Assembly: GCF_032854445.1 (NCBI RefSeq)
Contig: NW_027017955.1
Location: 620,001-684,000, forward strand
Length of the DNA: 64,000 nt
DNA from: Liolophura sinensis
Lineage: Eukaryota; Mollusca; Polyplacophora; Chitonida; Chitonidae
Reading direction: 5' to 3'
Shown here: in pieces, positions 1 through 7,257 of the stretch
How the letters are laid out: each line of letters opens with the position of its first letter
Position numbering within the stretch: position 1 is the first letter of the stretch
Made by a program: the position numbers and the translations under genes
Notes under the pieces: model-generated
Told to the model about the DNA's origin: nothing
The model's input: only the letters and a program-made list of their open reading frames with translations
The model's database searches: none

Positions 1-1307
1 TCACAAGCAAAGCAATGAGGAGCATCTTCTCCTTTCAACAAATACCCATGCGTAGCACGTGTGTGACCGATACGACACCTCCTCAAAATGCAAGAGCGGA
101 GACGATGCCGTGAAAGGGAAGGCGCTGGACCAACAAACTGACGAATATCATGCAGTTTGTTGGTTGTCTGGTCATCCCATTGAGCCTGAAACAAGCGCTT
201 GATATAGGAGCAAATAAGTGAACGCAAGTCCGAATATGGAACGTCAGTTTGGGTAGTAACGGAATGCAAAGCCGCCTTCGCGGCTTCATCTGCAGCAGTA
301 TTTCCAGGGATATCCATATGCCCTGGCACCCAACAAAAGACAATGATAAAGTCTTCATTAAGTCGTTTAAACATCTCCCTGATAGACGGAATGTCTGGAT
401 GTACAGGCGAACTAACCCAAATTGCCTGGAGGCAGCAAAGGGAGTCAGAGCAGATGAGAACTCTGCTACCTCCTAGCTTTGGAATGGACCGAAGTGCGCA
501 CAAAATTGCCTTGGTTTCTGCAGTAAATACAGAACAGGAATTTGGAAACCGAGTTGAAATGGTTCTAGGCCCAAGGACAGCGGCAGAAGCCACGCCATCA
601 TCATTCTTGGAACCGTCAGTGAATATGCGGTGATAAAATGGATACTTTGAACACATATTACTAAACTCCTGCTGGTATACTAAAGGGTTGGTGGAAGAAT
701 TCTTCAGGGAGGAGAGCGAGGTATCAACCTGAGGCTCAGGACATAACCACGGTGGATCTTCCTGGATGCGTATGGGGGTGATAGTATCCAGCCCAAGTCC
801 AGCTGCTTGCACGTGTTCCTGAATGCGGACACCCAGTGGAGGAAAAATGGATGGCTTCTGAGCATATAAGTCTTCAAATTCCGGATGGAAGACACAATCA
901 AAGGCCGGGTTGGATGGATTGGCTCTAAGCTTGGTGATATACTGTAAGGATGGTTCAGTTCTTCGAAGCTCCGGGGGAGGCTCGTTTGCCTCAACATACA
1001 GACTCTCCACAGGAGAGGTACGGAAAGCACCTAAGCACAACCGTAGGGCCTGGTGATGTATAGTATTGAGTTTCTTCAACTGGGAGCGCGACGGACCTCC
1101 ATAAACACTGCAGGCATAGTCTAGCTTAGAACGAATCAGTGCTCGATAGAGCTGAAGTAGGGTTTCGTGATCCCCTCCCCATCGAGCACTAGAGACAACC
1201 TTCAAAATATTAAGCGCCTTTAGGCATCTGGCTCTAAGATAATTAATGTGAGATTTAAATGTAAGGTGGTTATCGAAGATCACCCCGAGGAATTTTGCCT
1301 CCGGCAC
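1..1307 (-). pseudogene. LINE A ORF2 C-terminus: RT thumb, RNase H (partial at window edge)
   Basis: The frame runs left off the window, losing about 53 C-terminal residues that the 489-residue copies of later units retain. It begins in the RT thumb (FLGVIFDNHLTF) and continues through a connection region into RNase H. RNase H in non-LTR elements removes the RNA template after target-primed reverse transcription. In 489-residue numbering the catalytic acidic residues are D231 (FTDGSK), E264 (FTAETKAIL), D288 (ICSDSL) and D340 (GNTAADEAAK), so the site looks intact. The C-terminal CCHC finger lies off the edge here. The frame differs from that of the RT just upstream, so this is one exon-like piece of a frameshifted ORF2, not a separate gene. 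Confidence 0.85.
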
Positions 1308-1327
1308 AACCTTGATGGGAGACCCAT

Positions 1328-2182
1328 CTAAAAATACCTTGGGGTCTTCATGGGGGAAGTACTTCCGACAAAAGTGTACACAGTCTTCGACTTGGAGAAC
1401 TTAAATCCGTTCTCCAGTGCCCAGGCATGGATTTTGTTAAGACAAATCTGCAGCTGTCTCTCAATGGTGTGCATACCTTTGCCTCGACAAGAGATACCAA
1501 GATCGTCCACAAAAAGGGACGCATTCATACCAGGAGATAAAACTCTGGCAAGGCTATTAATCTTACTGCTAAAGAGAGTAACTGATAAAATGCTGCCTTG
1601 AGGAACCCCCTGATCTTGTTCAAAGTAGTCAGATAGGGTAGCCCCAACCCGAACTTGGAAGTGACGATGGTCTAAGAATTTACGAATAAAGTCAGGAAGC
1701 CGACCTCTAAGTCCAAATCCATGCATATCTTTCAGAATGCCATATTTCCAAGTAGTGTCATATGCTTTTTCCAGATCAAAAAAGACAGATACGACATGGT
1801 CACGATTAACGATACCGTTCTTAATAAAGCATTCTAGACGAACAAGGTGATCAACAGTACTGCGATTCCTTCGAAATCCACATTGAATGTCGCTTATCAA
1901 CTCATTAGTCTCCAAAATCCACACCATGCGATCGTTAATCATCCTCTCCATAGTCTTGCATACACAACTGGTTAAGGAAATAGGACGATAGTTATTTGGA
2001 TCGGTAGAATCCTTTCCGGGCTTTGGGATGGGGACAATAATAGCGTTTTGCCATGAGGCAGGAAAATTCCCGGAAATCCAAATGGTATTAAAAATTCCAA
2101 GAAGCACCCTCAAACAAGGAAGATTCTGGAAGGTGTCGTAAAAGCTGATAGTGGATATCATCTGGCCCTGGAGTTGAATCAT
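1328..2182 (-). pseudogene. LINE A ORF2: reverse transcriptase core
   Basis: 284-residue open frame holding the RT fingers and palm. Visible motifs are the PIPKPGKD and NNYRPISLTS blocks (about 51-71), GFRRNRSTVDHL (102-113), motif A FFDLEKAYD with D136, QGVPQGSILS (191-200) and the active-site FVDD at 224-227. All three catalytic aspartates are present. V in place of A in F/YxDD is common in the I/Nimb group. The frame closes shortly after the thumb begins, and coding continues in another frame from 1307 downward, so a one-base-class shift lies near 1385-1395. The N-terminal end overlaps the linker frame, with a second shift near 2105-2130. Confidence 0.88.
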
Positions 2183-2600
2183 GGGCCTTGCTCAGGGATG
2201 CGGATAGTTCATGTAGAGAAAATGTAGCATTGTAGGATTCTTCATTTGAGGATGTAAAATCAAGATAACTTGCCTCGGTCCGTTCCTTGTCACGCTGGAA
2301 CTGAGGCAAGTAATTATCTGAAGACGAATGGTGCGCAAAAGAAGCGCCCAACCTATTGGCTATGTCAAGTTTTTCTGTCAAAGAATTATTCCCGTCTTTA
2401 AGATGATTGACAGTGACATTGGATCCCTTGCCTTTGCAGTGGATCATATTCCAGACTTTTGACATAGGGGTACGATGATTAATCTTAGAAACATAACGTT
2501 TCCAAGAGTCACGTTTGGACTGTTTGATAGTCCTACAAGCTTTAGCTCCAGTACGCCTAACATCGTCTAAATTACCGGGAGATGGTCTACATCGGTACAC
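2088..2600 (-). pseudogene. LINE A ORF2: linker between endonuclease and RT
   Basis: 170-residue frame with the conserved pre-RT region (RDSWKRYVSKIN, then STPGPDDIHYQLLRHLP) that joins endonuclease to palm in I-group ORF2 proteins. The frame stays open upstream to about 2690, where a 13-bp duplication breaks it. The last few residues before its stop are out-of-frame noise, because true coding has already shifted into the RT frame. Confidence 0.75.
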
Positions 2601-2689
2601 GCGCTCAGCACGTTTCCTGAAACGCCTAGCTCGTTTACAGTCCTCCGTGAACCACGGTTTCTTAATACAGGGAACCGCACAAGATTTCG

Positions 2690-2715
2690 GGATACATTTG
2701 GAGGATACATTTGGA
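2690..2715. repeat. 13-bp tandem duplication that frameshifts LINE A ORF2
   Basis: GGATACATTTGGA occurs twice back to back (2690-2702 and 2703-2715). Thirteen extra bases shift the frame by one exactly between the end of the endonuclease frame and the start of the linker frame. The same duplication is at 18665, 34640 and 50607, so it predates the array. Confidence 0.9.
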
Positions 2716-2826
2716 GGCTACATCGATTAGCTGATCCGAGAATAACTGGATAGGATCAACTGCATCAAGAAAAAGGTCGCTAGTAAGTGTTTCACCACAC
2801 AGAACAGCAAAGCGGGGCCAGTCTGC

Positions 2827-3375
2827 TTAATCATAATTAAAGCGTGGAAGGGAGGAAGATACCGGCTCCTCAAGGGTAAGTATGGTGGGGAAGTGGTCGC
2901 TTCCGCACAGATCATCATGGACGCTCCAGCTGAATTCCGATCTTAGCCCTGCATCAGCCAGAGCTAAATCAAGGATCGAATAAATGCCCTTTGCAGGATG
3001 AAGGTAAGTATGTGTGCCATCATTTAAGTCGCATAGAGAGTTATTAGATATAAAATCCTCCAATACAGAGCCCTTCTGGTTACGTTTAGAGTCACCCCAG
3101 AGAACACTATGGGCATTAAAGTCACCCCAAAGAAGGCACGGTGTAGGTAATTGATCACATAGATTTTGCAGCTCTTGTTGGTGAAGAGTAGAAGAAGGTG
3201 GTATATAAATACAACAGATTGTTAATACTATACCCAGTATGATACGCACTGCCACCGCCTGCAAATCGGTGTTCAGTGCCATTTTATTGTGTATTACACC
3301 CTGCCTAATCAAAAGAGAAGAACCCCCTGATGCCTTTTCCATTCGTAGACGTGACAACAGCGTGATGACATACAT
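2827..3375 (-). pseudogene. LINE A ORF2: APE endonuclease, C-terminal part
   Basis: 182-residue frame of an AP-endonuclease-like domain, which nicks target DNA to prime reverse transcription. Residues 84-89 are GDFNAH and 159-163 SDHFP, the catalytic Asp/Asn and the terminal Asp-His pair; SILDLALAD (about 133-141) is the conserved DNA-contact strand. The frame ends in a TAA just after FNYD, where related proteins continue with Lys-Ala-Asp-Trp. Reading through the stop gives about 60 more sensible residues, so it is a nonsense mutation, not a domain end. Confidence 0.85.
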
Positions 3376-3520
3376 AACCTCGACATTGATAACTAGGATC
3401 AGTCAGAGTTTCCTGCAAGTTAAAAGCTATAGGACTGAGGTCTTGAGCTAACATCTGGAGCTCTGCGAGGTTATACCTCAATCCTCTACAGTTCCACTGT
3501 AAGATCTTTGTAGTAGCCAT
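3305..3520 (-). pseudogene. LINE A ORF2: APE endonuclease, N-terminal part
   Basis: Starts at an ATG at 3520 and reads MATTKILQWNCRGL, the typical start of an I/Nimb ORF2. The metal-binding Glu is in LQET. The useful frame ends near 3335-3345, where coding moves to the overlapping 2827-3375 frame; the last dozen residues here are shadow. ORF1 stops at 3530-3532, 9 nt upstream and in the same frame as this ATG. Confidence 0.85.
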
Positions 3521-3529
3521 TATTAATAT

Positions 3530-3943
3530 TTATTTACTCTTTTTCTTTTTTCTGGACTTCTTATACATCGCTGCCCTACGCTCAGCAAAATCCTCCTGTG
3601 ACAACGTTATCAACATCCTCTGCTTTTTAGCCTTGTCAACTTTAGAGTCTCGTCGCAATGTGCGATAATACGACCCCACGGATGTTGAGACAGGTACCAA
3701 GACCTCATCCTTGCCATTGGTATAGGCAGGCAAGTCTTCGGGTGCATCCATTTCCGAAAGAGATTCCTCCATATTGGATTCTCCACCAGTCCTAGACATA
3801 TCAGATTGCTGAGAGCTTCCCTGAGGATCAAGGCAATGTGCTATATCTCTAGTGTCTAACTGTGACATTGTAGACGGGTCAGGACTGAACGTGCTACCCC
3901 ATAAGGACGGGCTCTTACCAAGTGCACCTTTGGAGGGCATCAC
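3530..3943 (-). pseudogene. LINE A ORF1, C-terminal remnant
   Basis: 137-residue frame, polar and Ser/Asp rich, ending in a very basic tail (KKSRKKKKSK). It lies directly upstream of the endonuclease ATG, the position of ORF1 in two-ORF LINEs. No zinc knuckle is visible, so the nucleic-acid-binding part lies in the lost 5' portion. The frame opens only to about 4005 upstream, where a TGA and a frame change occur; the apparent start is not meaningful. Confidence 0.65.
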
Positions 3944-4231
3944 GCCACTGGATTGCGTCTCCTTAATGCAGGATGGCGTTGTATCCGAAATTTCTGACGA
4001 TCAAGAGGTAAGGAGGAATTCGAGATTTGACTCATACCGACAACCCACTCCGGGCTATTTGATGTCTGAGATGCCTCGCAAAGGCTCTGGGGCCCACCTA
4101 CTACTGGCGATTCGCTTAACTTCCTTACCTTATTTGTAGCACTCTCCAGCTTCCTCGTTGTCAGCAGCAGAGTTATCCAAAGTCCCTTTATTTTGTTGAC
4201 TGGAAGGAACAGACTCGGCAGAAACCCCAAT

Positions 4232-4629
4232 TTCCATATCATCCCGCAAAGGTTCTACACAGTCAACTCTATATATGATTTATTTGACAGCATCGCTGGC
4301 GATGTTGTCATCAATTATTTGAAGGCCATTGGCCTTTATCATAAAATATAAATTTTAATTGTCATAAATATCTGTAGATAAACAGTTATATACATATAGA
4401 TTTATACATGTGCTATAACCCTGGTTTTCGAGTTTTAACTCTTATTTTTCTTTTATACGATTTTAAACATGTCTGTACTTTTTGTTTTACTTTTGATGTT
4501 CATATTATCATATCGAAAACCTTAACCGTCTCGCGTTTTCACCTTGTTCTCGCCACGATATGGCTGAAATATTGCCGATGTGGCGTTAAGCCATAATCAT
4601 TCATTCATTCATTCATTCCATATCATCCC
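4232..4629. repeat. 14-bp target-site duplication around B0
   Basis: TTCCATATCATCCC occurs at 4232-4245 and at 4616-4629, bracketing B0. One or two bases of the left end are ambiguous with the (ATTC)n tail. This is the footprint of target-primed insertion into LINE A ORF1. Confidence 0.85.
4246..4615 (+). mobile_element. B0: 5'-truncated 3' end of LINE B
   Basis: Encodes only the last about 34 residues of LINE B ORF2 (RFYTVNSIYDLFDS to GLYHKI, stop near 4350), then the 3'UTR and a (CATT)n tail at 4598-4617. It is heavily 5'-truncated, as expected of abortive reverse transcription, and flanked by the 14-bp duplication. It is the cleanest single insertion in the unit and dates LINE B activity after LINE A. 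Confidence 0.88.
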
Positions 4630-4673
4630 CATGTCCCTGACTATAATTACCATCATCATCTCCTCGACCTTCA

Positions 4674-5264
4674 CCCCCGTGGGGTTTCCGGGGTGATAAG
4701 AATAGGGCCTCAGCCCTCTAGGCAAGCTTGTCGTAAAAGTCGACTAACCTAGAGCTCTCCTGTGTGAGCCCGGTGAATATAATAGGCTCACATCTTCTCG
4801 GTTGTGTGAGAGGCAACCGGGGAGCGACCTGTTTTCCGTGGGTTGCGACCCGTAATCTCCGAGGACGGGATCCTGGTGGCTGAGGGTGGGTTGGTCTTGC
4901 GAGATCCTCCGCTTTGGCCCTTACTTGGAGTGAAACGGGAGGTCGGATGGGCCCGGTCCGATCAATCGGCTTGGTCATGTCTTGCCTCTACGTGGTTCCA
5001 ATTGCCTCAATAACAGCATATCGTTTGGCGAACAAATATTATTTCTGAAATATCGTTTGTAGGACTACGTTTTGAGGCGGTGGCTCATGGGTCAATCGAG
5101 TAGATTGAATTTAACCTGTTGGTATAAATCAATCTGTTCGAGTATACCTCATATGGAATCCTTGGTGCCTTTCCTGCTGGGTATCCCCAGGTTCAGACAT
5201 CGCCCTTGTTGGCACTCCGTGGTGGGTGGGGAACATATGGGCTGAATTGTATATACATATTGCC
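4674..5264 (+). promoter_or_regulatory. LINE B 5'UTR (B1), structured leader
   Basis: 591 bp before the ORF1 ATG, GC-rich and full of short inverted repeats: CTCTAGG/CCTAGAG (4716-4722, 4748-4754), inside it GTCG/CGAC (4730-4733, 4741-4744), TGTGAGCC/GGCTCACA (4763-4770, 4785-4792) and CGGTTG/CAACCG just after. LINE 5'UTRs usually carry an internal Pol II promoter; that role is inferred. Compared with the B3 leader and with unit 4, units 1-3 lack 13 bp after the GAGATCCTC near 4890. Confidence 0.7.
4716..4754 (+). other. Conserved nested hairpin in the LINE B leader
   Basis: Outer stem CTCTAGG/CCTAGAG and inner stem GTCG/CGAC with a 7-nt loop. The diverged B7 copy (11871-11909) keeps the inner stem while its loop changes, and its outer stem CTCTAGG/CTTAGAG replaces one G-C pair by G-U. 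This pattern suggests a folded RNA; its function is unknown. Confidence 0.55.
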
Positions 5265-6626
5265 ATGTCATCTATAAACCTTAATTCGAATGTTTTAAAT
5301 CTAAATACCAGGTCTTCCTCTCAGCCGATTTCAAGCGCTGACAAAAAGAGGAAATTAGAGGTTTTGTCGGATTCGGCTGATAACGGACAGGACAGCTGGC
5401 CGGCCTTTATCGTTCTCTCAACAAAGAGTGAACAAAAGCCGGCCTCCAAAATTCATCCATTTGTACTGAAAAGGGCCCTGCAGGGTTCAGCAGGTACATT
5501 AAAAAACGTCAAGAAATTACGATCCGGAGACATTCTTATTGAATGTTTCCGGAAACAACAGTCCATAAATTTATTAGCTTTAAACAAAATAAATGATATT
5601 CCTGTGTATACATCCCCCCATAACTCCCTGAACAGCTGTCAGGGAATTATACGTGACAGAGATCAGGATATCATTGATCTATCAGAAGAAGAAATCTGCA
5701 CTGAACTGAAGTCACAAGGTGTTACCAGAGTGAAACGCTTCAATATGAAGAAATCTGGTAACATCATTAAACTAAATACATATCTTCTCACCTTCAACAG
5801 TAAATCTATTCCGTCATATATTTACATTGGCCCGTATAGGGTTGGTGTGGACTTATATATACCTAACCCAACACGTTGTTTCAAGTGTCAAAAGTTTGGC
5901 CATGGCAAGGGCCAGTGTAAAAATAAACTGATTTGTTTCCGGTGCGGCAGCGAGGGTCATGATGGTTTCGACTGCAGCAGCACAGCAAAGTGCTGCAATT
6001 GTGGTGGAGATCACATGGCCTCCTCTAGGGACTGCCCACTTTTTGTAAAAGAAAAACAAATAATCACAATAAAGACTAAAAACAATATATCATATCAGGA
6101 GGCCCGGAAATTGGTCTCCCCTCCTAACATTTCACTGCAGACTTCATTTGCCAATGCGGTCAAGCGAGTAGCATCTGTTGCTACTCAAACATCAATGACT
6201 TGGCCCATTGGAAACCAGAAACCATGTCTTATTTCTGTTGAACCTACTGTTCGACCTGCTTTTAATACGTCCTCAACCCAGACTGCCTCAATACAACAGA
6301 TCAAACCAGCCAATAACACTGACCAACCCGATATTCCTAAACCTAGTCAACCTAAAAACAAAAATGTGTCCGAAAATAAACCTCAAAATAAAAACAATAA
6401 ACCTAGTAAACCCAGTGGCCCAACAGAGCGTCCCTCTAAGGCCACTGGGGACCCTGTCCAAACTTATAATAAATTTGGACCGTTGGAGGACGTTGGTTTT
6501 TCAACATCAGATTCGGATGTGATGGATACATCACCCGCACCAGGGAGATCTAACAGCCGATCTCCCAGGATGGGTCGTCCACGGTCCAAACATAAAGAAA
6601 AATCTCCTATACGTCTCCCTCCGTAA
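5265..6626 (+). CDS. LINE B ORF1: gag-like nucleic-acid-binding protein, 453 aa
   Basis: Intact frame from ATG at 5265 (MSSINLN); a GTG at 5226 extends it by 13 residues but lies in the leader. The protein should bind element RNA and form the ribonucleoprotein used for retrotransposition. The N-terminal half (about 40-200) resembles the RRM-like region of I/Jockey ORF1 proteins. Three zinc knuckles follow: C205/C208/H213/C218 and C224/C227/H232/C237 (both CX2CX4HX4C) and a looser C243/C246/H250/C257. The C-terminal third is Lys/Asn/Pro rich and disordered, ending in a basic tail with SRSP repeats. The stop TAA shares its last base with the ORF2 ATG (TAATG). Identical in units 1-3, with about six substitutions in unit 4. 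Confidence 0.9.
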   Translation: MSSINLNSNVLNLNTRSSSQPISSADKKRKLEVLSDSADNGQDSWPAFIVLSTKSEQKPASKIHPFVLKRALQGSAGTLKNVKKLRSGDILIECFRKQQSINLLALNKINDIPVYTSPHNSLNSCQGIIRDRDQDIIDLSEEEICTELKSQGVTRVKRFNMKKSGNIIKLNTYLLTFNSKSIPSYIYIGPYRVGVDLYIPNPTRCFKCQKFGHGKGQCKNKLICFRCGSEGHDGFDCSSTAKCCNCGGDHMASSRDCPLFVKEKQIITIKTKNNISYQEARKLVSPPNISLQTSFANAVKRVASVATQTSMTWPIGNQKPCLISVEPTVRPAFNTSSTQTASIQQIKPANNTDQPDIPKPSQPKNKNVSENKPQNKNNKPSKPSGPTERPSKATGDPVQTYNKFGPLEDVGFSTSDSDVMDTSPAPGRSNSRSPRMGRPRSKHKEKSPIRLPP

Positions 6627-6628
6627 TG
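6624..6628 (+). promoter_or_regulatory. TAATG stop-start overlap between LINE B ORF1 and ORF2
   Basis: ORF1 ends TAA at 6624-6626 and ORF2 starts ATG at 6626-6628. UAAUG overlaps couple ORF2 translation to ORF1 termination in the silkworm LINE SART1; the same use here is inferred. Conserved in all four units. Confidence 0.75.
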
Positions 6629-7006
6629 GCGATATACGACAAAATTATACAGTGGAATTGTCGAGGCCTTAAGGTCAATTTTATTGAAATAACACAGCTT
6701 GTTCAATCATTAAATCCTATAGCCCTGTGTCTTCAGGAAACTCATTTGAAAACATCTGACAAAGATAAAATAACTCTTAAAAATTACTCATTATACAGTA
6801 CGTACTCTAATGAAGAAGATCGAGCTGCAGGCGGCACCTCTATCTTCGTCAATAACAATGTTATTCACAGCCCTGTTGCTCTGGATACAGAGCTTCAGGC
6901 TGTGGCCGTTCGTGTTTCATTATGTGAAACAATCACATTATGTTCAGTGTATATTCCCCCGAACATTTCTTTGTCAGCTTTGCAGTTACATAATTTAAAA
7001 GAATGA
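6626..7006 (+). pseudogene. LINE B ORF2 start: APE endonuclease N-terminus, truncated
   Basis: Begins MAIYDKIIQWNCRGLK with the catalytic Asn in WNCRG and Glu in LQETH, followed by RAAGGTSIF and the VYIPPN strand. It stops after about 123 element-derived residues, before the GDFNAH and SDH motifs, because the inverted tail of B2 begins at 7001 and supplies the stop. It cannot be catalytically competent. Confidence 0.88.
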
Positions 7007-7257
7007 ATGAATGAATGATTATGGCTTAACGCCACATCGGCAATATTTCAGCCATACCGTGGCGAGAACAAGGTGAAAGCAAGAGACGGTTAGGGTTTTC
7101 GATATGACAATATGAACACCAAAAGTAAAACAAAAAGTACAGACGTGATTAAAATCGAATAAAAGAAAAATAAGATTTAAAACTCGAAAACCAGGGTTAG
7201 AGTACATGTATAAATATATATAACTGTTTATCTATAGATATCCATGACAATTAAAAT

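Larger units (their letters stand above)
1..4673 (-). mobile_element. LINE A, I/Nimb-type non-LTR retrotransposon, copy 1 (3' end off the window)
   Basis: Read on the minus strand, the order is ORF1 tail, APE endonuclease, linker, reverse transcriptase, RNase H. EN-RT-RNase H within one ORF2 is the architecture of the I superfamily (I, Nimb, LOA, R1); choosing I/Nimb is an inference from overall look. The copy is 5'-truncated in ORF1, where it abuts the first base of a LINE B 5'UTR at 4674. It is interrupted by B0 at 4246-4615. It is non-functional because ORF2 is spread over at least four frames. Confidence 0.85.
3944..4673 (-). pseudogene. LINE A ORF1, upstream frame-broken part, split by B0
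   Basis: Minus-strand coding character continues to 4231 and again from 4630 to 4673 (acidic GDDDGNYSQGHGDDME-like stretch) on either side of the B0 insertion, in frames that do not connect cleanly. At 4674 it is cut by the LINE B 5'UTR. Confidence 0.5.
4674..7000 (+). mobile_element. B1: 5' half of LINE B (5'UTR, ORF1, start of ORF2)
   Basis: Starts with CCCCCGTGGGG, the same first bases as the B3 and B7 copies, so this is the true 5' end and not a truncation. It ends in mid-endonuclease at about 7000, where an inverted LINE B tail begins. The remainder of this element is not found downstream. Confidence 0.85.

Noticed and set aside
249-633. Plus-strand ORFs over the LINE A region (for example 249-476, 343-633, 3852-4139)
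   Set aside because: They are opposite-strand shadows of the RNase H, endonuclease and ORF1 remnants, with no motifs of their own.
4674-4900. Calling the LINE B 5' end a proven HDV-like ribozyme
   Set aside because: Stems are visible, but I could not fit the nested double-pseudoknot with confidence, so it stays a hypothesis.
5226-5264. GTG start adding 13 residues to LINE B ORF1
   Set aside because: The B3 copy diverges in this stretch and both copies have an ATG at the point where protein similarity begins.
7001-7020. Tetranucleotide runs GAATGAATGAATG and GTGAGTGAGTGAGTG as independent microsatellites or telomere-like repeats
   Set aside because: Each sits exactly at the 3' end of a LINE copy after a conserved 3'UTR, so they are retrotransposon tails. 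A lone TTAGGG near 7089 is isolated.
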